This document shows positions 35,520 to 44,293 of a stretch of DNA of 64,000 nt, one piece after another. Positions within the stretch are counted from its first letter, which is position 1. Every line of letters begins with the position of its first letter. The translations under genes were made by a program, and so were the position numbers. Below the pieces are notes generated by a model, which had not been told where the DNA came from, did not search any database, and saw only the letters and a program-made list of their open reading frames with translations. The DNA comes from Planctomycetaceae bacterium (GTDB lineage Bacteria; Planctomycetota; Planctomycetia; Planctomycetales; Planctomycetaceae), in the NCBI GenBank assembly GCA_021732995.1, contig JAKFWA010000004.1, forward strand, positions 105,078-169,077, given 5' to 3'.

Positions 35520-36141
35520 CCAGCCGGTTGGTCGCCAAGAGCGCCATCACCGCTCCGCAAGTGGCCAACGCCATATCCTTCTGAGCGTCCCAAATGTCGC
35601 CCTGCTGGCCGAGATAGCGGTCTGCCCAGTCCGGCGCAAAGATGATCGCAACCAGCCACTCGGCGAGTTCATACAGAGCACTGGTCGCCACCACGAACTC
35701 GAAAGCGAAGTAGCGGCTCCAGAAGCCTTCCACGACACGGGTGCGTTCCAGCACTTCGCGGATGGGAAAGGCGAACAGCAGCCCAAAGCAGAAATGCACC
35801 AGTCGGTCGTAGTGGTTGCGATGAAAACCAAACACGCTGGAAATCGTCACGCCGAAGAAATGATTCACCCAATCGTCGTAAGGTACGAACGAGTAGATGT
35901 AGCGAGCCCCAACAGCGTGCAGGCACCAGAACGCCAGCACCATGACGAATGACGTGTGGCTGATGTGCGTTCGGCGAATGCACCAGATCATCGCCGCGAC
36001 AGCGACAACCGTCGGTGAATGCTGCAGCCACAGGTCTTTCGGATACAGAGCCCCGAAGCATGTCGCCACAGCGAACGCGCAATAAGCCAGCAGCAGCAAG
36101 CTTTGCCGCTTCTGGCGTTGCTGGTCGTCGTGAGAAGACAT
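35488..36141 (-). CDS. DUF2238 membrane protein (YjdF-like)
   Basis: A 217-residue protein with about six TM helices. Family landmarks are HAVGARYIYSFVPYDDW near 75, the acidic-basic signature YDRLVHFCFGLLFAFPIREVLER near 110, and ATSALYELAEWLVAIIFAPDWADRYLGQQGDIWDAQKDMALATCGAVM near 150-200. The conserved His, Glu and Asp within membrane segments hint at a metal or proton site. Role unknown. It lies 16 bases downstream of the GH2 gene on the same strand and is probably cotranscribed with it. Confidence 0.88.
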   Translation of the reverse strand: MSSHDDQQRQKRQSLLLLAYCAFAVATCFGALYPKDLWLQHSPTVVAVAAMIWCIRRTHISHTSFVMVLAFWCLHAVGARYIYSFVPYDDWVNHFFGVTISSVFGFHRNHYDRLVHFCFGLLFAFPIREVLERTRVVEGFWSRYFAFEFVVATSALYELAEWLVAIIFAPDWADRYLGQQGDIWDAQKDMALATCGAVMALLATNRLVIRRAETHSN

Positions 36142-36157
36142 GGTCGGCCCTTAAGGA

Positions 36158-38446
36158 CTATGGGGCGTAGTCAACCAATCCCGCGTCGATGTACTGGCCA
36201 CCGCCTGTCTGGTGGCAATGAATGGCGATGACATTACGTCCGGGCTTCAGTGCCTTCCGGGCATCACCGAGTGGCTCGTTGAAGTACTGAGTCACGTAGC
36301 CCGTCAAGCTCACCACTTTCTCACCGTTGATGAAGACCTCGCAGTCCTCATCGTGATAAATGCGCAGATGAGGATCGTTGAGCTTGCTCGGATCGAGTTC
36401 GAAGCTACGTCGCACCCAGATGTCGGGAGTCTTCCACGGACTGCGAATGAACGTGTTCGGAGGAGTCTCACCACCGATGCCGCCATCCACTTCCTTCCAA
36501 CTGGCGTCCTCAAAACTCGCCTGCTGCCAACCGTCCGCCGGCTTGGCCGTCACCATGCGCCACTTCTGCGGTCCGGCTTCAGCCGTCGGCAGAATGACCT
36601 TGCTACTCGGCGGTTTTCCATAAAGCTGCTTGTGCAGCTTCGCGAGTCGCTCGATGTCGAACTTCACAACTTCGCGGTCATAAGTCAGCAGGCCGTTAAC
36701 CTCGATCTCAACGTCGGTTGTTTGAGTATAAACAGCCGCCGCGAGTCCCTTGCTGGTGAGCTCCGGTAACTGGCGAATCAGTCGCTCGTAGCTGCGCTGC
36801 AGGTCCGCTTTGTTCGTGAAGTTACGGTAGCCCCAATTGTTCTTGTCCAGCCAGGTGTGTCCCTCAACAGGCAGGCCGAGGCCACCAAACTCACCGAGGA
36901 CGGAAACTCGATCCGGCATCACCGGAAACATGCCAGGCCCGGGGTACATATGCATGTCCTTCAGATCCCCGAAGCCACGGTCTTCCCAACCGCTGGGACC
37001 GCCAACCAAACGTGACGTGTCCCGTTCCTTGGTCCATTTCAGGATCGCGTTCGTGTCATGCTGGCCCCAGGCTTCGTTGAACGGTACCCACACCACGATG
37101 CAGGGGTGATTGTTGCGAGCGTCCATGATCGCAGCCCATTCTCGACGGTAGATGTCCTTTTCGTCTTCTGTGAAGCTGGCATCTTCCTTGGCACCGGGCG
37201 GGATTCCCTGCGGACGCCCCGTTGCCATACCGCTCGGCATGTCCTGCCAGACCAACAGCCCTAGCTTGTCCGCCCAGTAATACCAGCGGTCCGGCTCGAC
37301 CTTCACATGCTTGCGCGCCATGTTGAAGCCAAGCTTCTTGGTGGTTTCGATATCGAACTTCAGAGCAGCATCTGTCGGAGCGGTGTAGAGCCCGTCCGGC
37401 CACCAACCTTGATCCAGTGGGCCATACTGAAACAGTGACTTCCCATTGAGGAACATCCGCAAGATGCCCTGCTCGTCCTTCTTCGCCTCAATGCTGCGTA
37501 AGCCGAAGTAGCTGCCGACCGAATCAACGATTTTTTGGTCGCGTACAACATCAACGGTCAGCGGGTAGAGGAACGGCTCATCGGGAGTCCATGGATGGCT
37601 GACAGGCACGGTCAGCGCGAGTTCGCTTTCCACATCTCCGGTGACCTGCACCGCTTGGCCGTTGGGGAACGTCAGCAACTTATCGGCAGAGTCAACAGCC
37701 CCCTTCGTGGAGACTCGTAGCTGGTCCCCGGCTGATGCGCCGGTGACTCGTGCCTTGATTCGCACAGTCTTGAGATCACGATCCGGCACGATCTGCAACG
37801 ACTCGATGCGCGTCGCGGGAACAGGTTCAATCCAAACCGTCTGCCAGATGCCGGTAACCGGCGTGTACCAGATACCGTGCGGGTTCTTGATCTGCTTGCC
37901 GCGCGGTTGGGTCTTACTGTCCGTGGGGTCGGAAACGCGCACGACAAGTTCCTGCTCGCCGTCCGGCTTGAGTGCGTCATTCAGCTCGAACGAGAACGGA
38001 TCGTATCCGCCCTTATGACCGCCGATCCGCTTGCCGTTCACAAAGACGGTCGTATCCCAATCGACAGCGCCGAAATGCAGCCGGACGCTCTGGCCTCGCC
38101 AATCAGCCGGCAAAGTGAACGTTCGCCGATACCACAAGCGGTTGGCGTCACCCACCGGCTTCTTCACACCGGACAGAGCTGACTCAACCGGGAATGGCAC
38201 CAGCACCTTGCCATCGAATTTATCAGCTTCTGGTTGCTTGTCTCGAAACGGGCGAATGGCGTAGTCCCATTGGCCGTTCAGATTCAGCCACTTGTCGCGC
38301 GTCAGTTGCGGACGCGGATACTCCTGATGAACCGCTTCCGGGCGCACGTCTTTCGCCCAGCGAGTCATCAAAGACTGAGCGAAGACCGGACTCACAGAAC
38401 CCCACATCAGCAATCCGCACAAGCACAGTCGCATGCAGAGCGTCAT
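36158..38446 (-). CDS. Exported glycoside hydrolase family 2 enzyme
   Basis: A 762-residue protein with a signal peptide (cleavage near VFAQS). GH2 enzymes are beta-galactosidases, beta-glucuronidases or beta-mannosidases. The order is a sugar-binding jelly roll (about 45-215, LNLNGQWDYAI, VPFPVESALSG, WYRRTFTLP, FGAVDWDTTVFVNGKRIGGHKGGYDPF), an Ig-like domain (about 216-325), and a TIM barrel with acid/base Glu458 in FNEAWG and nucleophile Glu519 in LGEFGG. A second jelly roll closes the protein (about 650-760, IRSPWKTPDIWVRRSFEL, CEVFINGEKV). Both catalytic residues are present. Which sugar it cleaves cannot be read. DUF2238 follows in the same unit. Confidence 0.9.
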   Translation of the reverse strand: MTLCMRLCLCGLLMWGSVSPVFAQSLMTRWAKDVRPEAVHQEYPRPQLTRDKWLNLNGQWDYAIRPFRDKQPEADKFDGKVLVPFPVESALSGVKKPVGDANRLWYRRTFTLPADWRGQSVRLHFGAVDWDTTVFVNGKRIGGHKGGYDPFSFELNDALKPDGEQELVVRVSDPTDSKTQPRGKQIKNPHGIWYTPVTGIWQTVWIEPVPATRIESLQIVPDRDLKTVRIKARVTGASAGDQLRVSTKGAVDSADKLLTFPNGQAVQVTGDVESELALTVPVSHPWTPDEPFLYPLTVDVVRDQKIVDSVGSYFGLRSIEAKKDEQGILRMFLNGKSLFQYGPLDQGWWPDGLYTAPTDAALKFDIETTKKLGFNMARKHVKVEPDRWYYWADKLGLLVWQDMPSGMATGRPQGIPPGAKEDASFTEDEKDIYRREWAAIMDARNNHPCIVVWVPFNEAWGQHDTNAILKWTKERDTSRLVGGPSGWEDRGFGDLKDMHMYPGPGMFPVMPDRVSVLGEFGGLGLPVEGHTWLDKNNWGYRNFTNKADLQRSYERLIRQLPELTSKGLAAAVYTQTTDVEIEVNGLLTYDREVVKFDIERLAKLHKQLYGKPPSSKVILPTAEAGPQKWRMVTAKPADGWQQASFEDASWKEVDGGIGGETPPNTFIRSPWKTPDIWVRRSFELDPSKLNDPHLRIYHDEDCEVFINGEKVVSLTGYVTQYFNEPLGDARKALKPGRNVIAIHCHQTGGGQYIDAGLVDYAP

Positions 38447-38822
38447 GACAGCGAACCTTTCCGAGAGCGCGTAGCCGGACGATCACAGGCACCGCCACAG
38501 CAAGTCGAAGGAACGTCAGCGCAGCGCCCGCATGCTACCGCCACTGCCCGGCTTTTCGAGCCCTGCGGCAAAGTCACACAGCCCGCAATCGCGGAGTCAC
38601 TGTTCAGGAACTCTGACAATCCAACAGGCGAAGCGCCGATCGGTATCAGCCGGCCGCCGCCAACAGGCGCGCTAACTGCAGGCAGCGCTCTTTGTAAGCG
38701 CAACTCCCTGCTGGTTGACGTTGAGTGGTGATCTTGCGCTAAGCATCTTGAAAACCCCCGGTAGCGGCACGAATACTGCTCGCTTGACTGTGTCCGACTT
38801 CCTCACGCCCCTAGAGATTCGA
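38447..38822. other. Divergent intergenic region, 376 bases
   Basis: Between the GH2 gene and the TadE-like gene. TTGACG at 38714-38720 is a possible -35 for the plus strand, but no good -10 follows at 16-18 bases. No hairpin with a T-run and no coding content were found. Confidence 0.35.
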
Positions 38823-39806
38823 ATGCTGCGTGCTCTTCAACGATTCCTGCCCTTCGCTGCGACGCGTTCTCCTGAACAGCGTAAAGGAATCGTAGCACTT
38901 GAGCTGATCTTCTGGTTACCGATTCAAGTCATCTGCATCATGGCGATCATCGAGTTCGCCATCATCATGCAGGTCAATCGTCAGGTGGCGTTCGCGAGCC
39001 AGTTCGGGGCCAAGCTGTCTTCCGAAATTACACGTTCGACTGCAGCGGCGACCAACCTGGGCAACTTCAACTTCAGCGGCACTCCGAACAACCTGAAGAG
39101 CCAGATTGATACGTACCTCGCCAATCACGGGTTGACCAACTCGTGTGAGGTACGACTGGAACATAATGCCTGCGTCGCGAATCAGTCGCAGGTTTACAAC
39201 ACCGCCGTCCCGTGCCCTTGCGGTCCATCCGGACCCGCGGTGCTACCTGCGGGCGAGCCTCCCGCTGGCGAGGCTTACGTTCGAGTGACCGTCGCCGTGC
39301 AGTTGCTGAACAACGTTCCGAACGTGCTGAGCACTTTCGGCTTCGACGTCACCAACTACACGATCGAGCATTCGACAACGTTCCGTGTCGAGACAAACAA
39401 CTCGGCACCAAATTCGGTAATCACCGCTCCCACTCAAGCCATTACGGCTGGGTTGACGGCAGCTCCGGATGTCACCGCCGCTCCAGTCGTCAGCCCGCCC
39501 ACGGCGATGCTGACGATCACTGCACCGAACAACACTCCAACCGGTACCACGGTGACCTTGAACTTCAACGCGAATGCCAGTTCGGACAACGAGACCGCGT
39601 TCTCCGGATTGTCCTTGTTGTGGGCCAGTTCAGGATTCGTGCTGAGCCCCCTTAACACCACCAACTTCAGCGTCCAGTTCACGATCCCCGGCATCAACGG
39701 CGGACCGACTCAAGTCGCCAACCACACCGTCGATCTCACCGTCACCGATTCCTGCGGCTCAGCGACGACTCAAACTTTGAATCTCGTCCTGACCCGCGAC
39801 CCATAA
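38823..39806 (+). CDS. TadE-like pseudopilin fused to an Ig/PKD-like domain
   Basis: A 327-residue protein. The N-terminus has the TadE pattern: a basic lead (RALQRFLPFAATRSPEQRK), then GIVALELIFWLPIQVICIMAIIEFAIIMQVNRQVAFASQFGAKLSSE, a Glu early in a hydrophobic helix followed by an amphipathic helix. A periplasmic domain (about 70-200) holds four cysteines in NSCEVRLEHNAC and PCPCGPSG. After a Thr/Ala/Pro-rich linker (about 205-235), residues about 236-327 form an Ig/PKD-like sandwich (PPTAMLTITAPNNTPTGTTVTLNFNANAS to HTVDLTVTDSCGSATTQTLNLVL). ATG 38823 is the first ATG of the frame; a TTG at 38715 is less likely. It lies far from the cpaA operon. The fusion is unusual for TadE. Confidence 0.65.
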   Translation: MLRALQRFLPFAATRSPEQRKGIVALELIFWLPIQVICIMAIIEFAIIMQVNRQVAFASQFGAKLSSEITRSTAAATNLGNFNFSGTPNNLKSQIDTYLANHGLTNSCEVRLEHNACVANQSQVYNTAVPCPCGPSGPAVLPAGEPPAGEAYVRVTVAVQLLNNVPNVLSTFGFDVTNYTIEHSTTFRVETNNSAPNSVITAPTQAITAGLTAAPDVTAAPVVSPPTAMLTITAPNNTPTGTTVTLNFNANASSDNETAFSGLSLLWASSGFVLSPLNTTNFSVQFTIPGINGGPTQVANHTVDLTVTDSCGSATTQTLNLVLTRDP

Positions 39807-39818
39807 AGAAGCTTCAGC

Positions 39819-40298
39819 ATGGTTCGCTCCTGCTCATTCAAACTGCTCTGCCTGCTGCCGATCGTGCTGGCATCGTGCGTCCAGACCCCCAAAGAAAAAC
39901 TGCTGGGACGCTGGTACAATGAAGCCAATTCGATCCGCTTCAATGCAGACGGAACTCTGTTCTGGAACGCCAAGCAAGGCCAGGCCACCGGCAACTACGT
40001 CTACACCGGAGCACAGCGTGCAGCAGTGTCCGGCTCAGCCAACTACAACCTGAAACTGGACCTGGTCACCAACGGACGCGTGATTCAGACAACCTACGAG
40101 GCTGAATTTCTCGGCGACGGCCACTTGCGACTGCTCCAGACGGACGACGTACGTGCGAACGCTCCCAAACGGATCCTCGTCCTCAAGCGCGCCGCCATCG
40201 ACTCCAACCAGACCGCCGACAGTTCGCTGGGCGACCAGCAACGAGCCCCCGCCCGTCGCCGGAGTCGAGCACCGACGACAACCAACGCCGCGCGATAG
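39819..40298 (+). CDS. Small lipoprotein
   Basis: A 159-residue protein. The first 20 residues form a lipoprotein signal with lipobox LASC (Cys20). The mature part starts VQTPKEKLLGRWYNEANSIRFNADGTLFW, a lipocalin-like or calycin-like opening (G.W....), followed by beta strands to about 125, then a Arg/Ala/Thr-rich tail. It lies 12 bases after the TadE-like gene and is probably cotranscribed, so it may serve the same surface structure. That link is inference. Confidence 0.7.
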   Translation: MVRSCSFKLLCLLPIVLASCVQTPKEKLLGRWYNEANSIRFNADGTLFWNAKQGQATGNYVYTGAQRAAVSGSANYNLKLDLVTNGRVIQTTYEAEFLGDGHLRLLQTDDVRANAPKRILVLKRAAIDSNQTADSSLGDQQRAPARRRSRAPTTTNAAR

Positions 40299-40326
40299 AG
40301 AACGCATCAGCGTTCCGGCCAGGCTC

Positions 40327-41499
40327 TTACTTCGCAGCCGCCACGAGCGGAACCTCGGGGCTTTTCATATCCGGCTTACGCGCGAGTAGCACACTGAGCT
40401 GGAACTGACGATAAGGCTGCTCTGCAGCGGGACGTTTATCCATGCTGGCGTTCGCGACCCAGAACTTGGTGGTCTTGGGTTCAAAGAGCACGTTGTGCAG
40501 GTTGGACTTCATCGCCACCGGACGCTCCATTAACTTCAAGGCGTCTTCAGCGGAGAACTTGCCGTGGCCCGCTTGCGTACGCTCAACGAGTTTTTGATAG
40601 CGATCACCGGCCGACAGCAGCACGCAATCGGTCACCGGCTTGGGCAGGAGCGGATGCGCTTCACCTGGCTTCACGAGCGTGAACTCGTTCCAGGAGGCCT
40701 CCATACCGACAGCGCGATTCGTCTTCGCGTCGGCAACAACGTAGAAATACTGGCAAGTGCGCGGGTTGTTCTTGAAGACCGCCACCGCCGCGTCGAGATC
40801 CTTGCCGGTCTCAAGAGCTTCTCGAATGAGCAACGCCATCGGCACACCTTGCCAATGCCCCAGTCCACCGCCACCCATCTCGCCAATAGAAACCTGCTCG
40901 TTGTTCATGCCGGTCACTGACCCCACAAAGCCCGCGTAAGACACGTTCACAAACGGGATACGTCCTTCAGGTTCCGCAACGATCACGACGGCATGTTCCT
41001 GCAGGCCCCAGTCAACGGCGTAGTCCAGCACGCGGCCATGCAGCAAGGAGCCATCTTTCGTCGCCGAGTTCATCAGCGCGAAGCCGCTGCAGTGAAACAT
41101 TTCAGGGATGAAGTTCGCCACGCGGGCATCATCGAGTGACAACTCCGAACCTTTGGCCAGCCCCTCAAGTTCCTCGAAGTATCGCTGCGGCACAAATGGC
41201 TTCTGAATCTCGACGATGGACTGCAGCGCCTGCTTGGGTTTGATCTTGATGGGCCCGAACTCGACGAGCGTTTGACCGCCCTTCACTTCGAGCAGGGTGT
41301 GCATGTTTTTCTGAACGCTCTCTTTCATGAGAGCACCATGCTGGTAGCCCATTTCGTACGGCGTGCCCTTGAGATGCAGCACCGGGTAGCCGTCAATCAT
41401 CTCGAGCCAACCAGATCCGCAACGAGCGACCGTCTGAGCCGAAACCGTCAACGGCATCAGCACCAGCAACGTGAGCAGCAGCAGACTCAAACGTTTCAT
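40327..41499 (-). CDS. Exported C45-type autoproteolytic acyltransferase/hydrolase
   Basis: A 390-residue protein with a signal peptide (cleavage near VSAQT). It has an N-terminal-nucleophile hydrolase fold of the acyl-CoA:6-aminopenicillanate acyltransferase (peptidase C45) type. The region LHLKGTPYEMGYQHGAL near 42, and EMFHCSGFALMNSATKDGSLLHGRVLDY near 134-160, contain the candidate nucleophile Cys137, which would become the N-terminus after self-cleavage. GMNNEQVSIGEMGGGG near 195 and NPRTCQYFYVVADAKTNRAVGMEAS near 245 are further family features. Secretion suggests hydrolysis of acyl-amide substrates outside the cytoplasm. The actual substrate is unknown. Confidence 0.8.
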   Translation of the reverse strand: MKRLSLLLLTLLVLMPLTVSAQTVARCGSGWLEMIDGYPVLHLKGTPYEMGYQHGALMKESVQKNMHTLLEVKGGQTLVEFGPIKIKPKQALQSIVEIQKPFVPQRYFEELEGLAKGSELSLDDARVANFIPEMFHCSGFALMNSATKDGSLLHGRVLDYAVDWGLQEHAVVIVAEPEGRIPFVNVSYAGFVGSVTGMNNEQVSIGEMGGGGLGHWQGVPMALLIREALETGKDLDAAVAVFKNNPRTCQYFYVVADAKTNRAVGMEASWNEFTLVKPGEAHPLLPKPVTDCVLLSAGDRYQKLVERTQAGHGKFSAEDALKLMERPVAMKSNLHNVLFEPKTTKFWVANASMDKRPAAEQPYRQFQLSVLLARKPDMKSPEVPLVAAAK

Positions 41500-41539
41500 C
41501 GGATTGTTCCTCGAAATGAAGACCGCACGACGCCGGACA

Positions 41540-42724
41540 CTATCGCGGCAACAGATGCCTGCGGAGCATGTCGATGGCCGTCTTGACGGCCCGCGGCTTC
41601 GCCAGTGAAAGATCGCTCAAAATTCTGTGTTCGACAACATCCACCTGATCGCGGCTGGCAAATGCCAGAAACGCGACAGGCACATCCCCCGGCTGTGGTC
41701 CCGTCTGAAACGGAGTCACCGCCAACGCAAAATCAGTTTGAAACTTCTCGCGGCAACCGCGAGCCATTGCAGCCGCCAGTTCGGCTGAGACGAGATCAGT
41801 TGAAACAACCACTTCCCCGCCACGAAACATCGACGGCTCTTTGGCGCTCGCTAGGGCATGACTGAGCTGCCCCTGCGTGCCCGCTTCGACGCACGACACT
41901 GTCAGGCCACGCGTTCTAAGGAGGCTCATCGTCGCCTCTTCCAGCGTTGCCTCATCCTCTCCAAAAACGATTTCACCCAGGCACTGCTGAATGAAGCTGC
42001 GGTCGGACGCAATCATCTGCTCACACTCTTCGATCGAACTGCCATAGGCGGCAATACGCAGAGTGATCGTCGCCGCCGAAGCGGTAATTCCGACCTCCGG
42101 ATTGCGATTGCGAGCAGTCAGTTCGCCGAGCAGTTCTTCCACCGCAGATTCGCCCTTACCAAAAGTGTGCACGCAGACGCGACGAATGACCTGCTTCCCC
42201 TGCGGCAACCGCGGCACCACCTGTTCGCGAAACATCTTCTTCATTTCGCTCGGCACGCCCGGCATCGCCGCCAGTCGGCAGGGAGACCGTCCCGGACGGG
42301 CGATCTCGATCCAGATACCCGGCGCGGTGCCGATCGGATTCAAAATTGGTTCACTGCCCGCCGGAAACATCGCCTGAATGCGATTCCGCTCGGGAAAATC
42401 TCGATTCCTTTTGGCGAACAGTTCCTTGATGAACTGCAGCGACGGCTCATGCAGCACCAGTTCGACGCTTACCAATTCGGCGATCAGTTCGCGCGTCAGA
42501 TCGTCCAGCGTCGGTCCGAGGCCGCCAGTAACGAGCACCAGGTCCGACCGATCGACCGCAGTGCGAAACACTTCCAGCATCGCGACCTTGTCGTCGGCCA
42601 TCGTCGTATGAAATCGCACCGGAATGCCGACCGATGAAAGTTCAATACTCAACCACTGGCTGTTGGTGTCGACCTTCTCACCGCTCGTGAGTTCCGTCCC
42701 GATCGAAATGATTTCCGCCTGCAT
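41540..42724 (-). CDS. cinA: CinA-family protein with degenerate NMN-deamidase domain
   Basis: A 394-residue protein. The N-terminal MoaB/MogA-type domain (1-170) is well conserved: AEIISIGTELTSGEKVDTNSQWL, VTGGLGPTLDDLTRELIAE and AMPGVPSEMKKMF. A KH-like middle follows (about 175-260). The C-terminal PncC-type domain (about 265-390) is eroded: the family motif AESCTGG, with catalytic Ser, reads VEAGTQG here, and the Tyr/Lys pair after the GGVVTYS strand is missing in GGEVVVSTDLVSAELAAAM. NMN deamidase activity is therefore unlikely, while the pyrophosphatase-type N-domain could work. ATG 42724 gives the standard start. It is close to the C45 gene (40 bases) and possibly cotranscribed. Confidence 0.85.
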   Translation of the reverse strand: MQAEIISIGTELTSGEKVDTNSQWLSIELSSVGIPVRFHTTMADDKVAMLEVFRTAVDRSDLVLVTGGLGPTLDDLTRELIAELVSVELVLHEPSLQFIKELFAKRNRDFPERNRIQAMFPAGSEPILNPIGTAPGIWIEIARPGRSPCRLAAMPGVPSEMKKMFREQVVPRLPQGKQVIRRVCVHTFGKGESAVEELLGELTARNRNPEVGITASAATITLRIAAYGSSIEECEQMIASDRSFIQQCLGEIVFGEDEATLEEATMSLLRTRGLTVSCVEAGTQGQLSHALASAKEPSMFRGGEVVVSTDLVSAELAAAMARGCREKFQTDFALAVTPFQTGPQPGDVPVAFLAFASRDQVDVVEHRILSDLSLAKPRAVKTAIDMLRRHLLPR

Positions 42725-42787
42725 ATCTCTCTAAGCCTCCGCTGATTCCGTTTCAATCGATCACACGGAGAGCTTAGAGATCACGCA

Positions 42788-42819
42788 CCAGCCGCGCCAG
42801 CCAACGCAGACGCGGCTGG
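42788..42819 (-). terminator. Hairpin downstream of the modular repeat gene
   Basis: A perfect 9-bp stem CCAGCCGCG / CGCGGCTGG with a 14-base loop, starting ten bases after the stop of the minus-strand gene at 42830. It has no T-run, so termination would be weak or factor-dependent. Confidence 0.5.
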
Positions 42820-42829
42820 CAAACTTCTT

Positions 42830-44164
42830 TCAACGACCGGCTTTCTCGATCTCTACCTTCGAACCGCGAACGGTGATCTGAGCGGGAATAACACCGGGGT
42901 CAACATAGCTCAGCGAGATCTCCTGTTTGTCCTTCGTGAACTTGATCTCGCCAATCATGCCGTCGGCCGTGATGACTTCTTCCTTCCAGTCGTCCGCTTT
43001 CAGAGCTTTCCGCAACGCGTCGGCGGCACCCTTACCTTTGCCAGAAGCAACGGTGAATTCGATTTGTGTCTTCGTTTCTTCGGTGACCTCTGCGCCGGCG
43101 GGCAGCGTGATCTTCACTTTTGGCAACGGAGTATTCTTTTCCTTCTCTTTCTTCGCTTTGGCTGCTGCGATCTGCTCATCGATCCGCTTCTCGATCGCCG
43201 CAACTTCAGCGGCGGTCTGATACTTCATTGTGACGCGCAAGACCTTCTCATCTTTGACCGGATACATCTCCAGGGTAAGCATGTCCTTCGCCGGATTGCG
43301 GTAGATCAGCGAGTTCTTCCAATCGACCTTGAAGGGGTTGTCCGTAGTTGCCTTCCAGCCAGCCGGTTCCAGCGCCTTGCGATAGAACGCGATGATGTTC
43401 TCTTCAGTGTCCTTCGTGTCGAACAAGACCTGCTTCGTGGAATCCGAGTATTGCAATTGCACGGTTTCAGCCGGGGCCGGAACGTCAGCCGAGAGTTGCT
43501 CCGCGCTGTAGGTGATGGACGTCTTGCCGCCTTGACCTGGCGCGGCCATGACCGTGGCCGTTAAGCGCACAGCGTTCTGCTTGAGGAAGATCGAGTCACC
43601 GGCCACTCCATATGGTTGCCAGCCTTGAGCCAGCAGCAGCTTGCGCACGGCCTCTGCCGTCTTCGCCGCAGGCGCGTCCGTCGCGTACATCGCCATCTGA
43701 GGACCGACATAGGTGACCTTCGTATCGCCTGGCAGCGGGAGCTTCTTTAAGTCAACGTTCCCGTGAAGATTCAGCATGACGCTGACTTGCCCCGGCTTCG
43801 CCGGGTCGGGCGACGGATTCGCCGACAACGACAGAACATAACCGTCACGCGTGAATACACCGCTGGCGTACTGATCCGTCACGGCACTGCCCGCCACCTC
43901 GGTCCACTTCTTGTCGACCAGCGTCTTGCGTTGAAACTCGAACGCCGTTTTGCAGTCGCCAGGCGCGTTGTAAGACAACTGAGCCACGGTGCGCATATTG
44001 GGTTCGTCCGCACCTTTCAACAGCGGCAGCTTCGATAGATCGATCGCCTTCACAGCGTCTGCAACCGTCGCGGGTGCTGGCCCCTTTTTCTCGTCCGCAG
44101 CCTGTCCAGCAAATCCCAGCGACCAGACGCCCAACGCAAGCGCCACCATCAACCTTCGAGACAT
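42830..44164 (-). CDS. Exported modular protein with four similar units
   Basis: A 444-residue protein. A signal peptide ends near GQAADE. Four loosely similar units follow, each starting with a Leu-Pro phrase and ending near a GW or DW: LPLLKGADEP...VDKKWTEV, LPLPGDTKV...LAQGWQPY, QYSDSTKQV...EPAGWKAT, and LPAGAEV...KADDWKEE. Each unit holds an alpha helix of the type AxxFYRKxLxxxGW and a following beta hairpin. A Lys/Glu-rich coil (about 320-350) separates the third and fourth. I chose ATG 44164 because GGAG lies eight bases before it; GTG 44170 would overlap that spacing. No enzyme motif is visible, and a binding or structural role is a guess. Confidence 0.65.
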   Translation of the reverse strand: MSRRLMVALALGVWSLGFAGQAADEKKGPAPATVADAVKAIDLSKLPLLKGADEPNMRTVAQLSYNAPGDCKTAFEFQRKTLVDKKWTEVAGSAVTDQYASGVFTRDGYVLSLSANPSPDPAKPGQVSVMLNLHGNVDLKKLPLPGDTKVTYVGPQMAMYATDAPAAKTAEAVRKLLLAQGWQPYGVAGDSIFLKQNAVRLTATVMAAPGQGGKTSITYSAEQLSADVPAPAETVQLQYSDSTKQVLFDTKDTEENIIAFYRKALEPAGWKATTDNPFKVDWKNSLIYRNPAKDMLTLEMYPVKDEKVLRVTMKYQTAAEVAAIEKRIDEQIAAAKAKKEKEKNTPLPKVKITLPAGAEVTEETKTQIEFTVASGKGKGAADALRKALKADDWKEEVITADGMIGEIKFTKDKQEISLSYVDPGVIPAQITVRGSKVEIEKAGR

Positions 44165-44293
44165 GATCACTTCTCCTCAGAAGTCCAATACTTGGAACAG
44201 GCCCGCAGTGCTGGATGCACTGTACGACGGTCTTTTGCGGGATACCACCAGCATGCGTCGAATGCCTCGCCTGCGGAGAGCACATTCTCCGTC

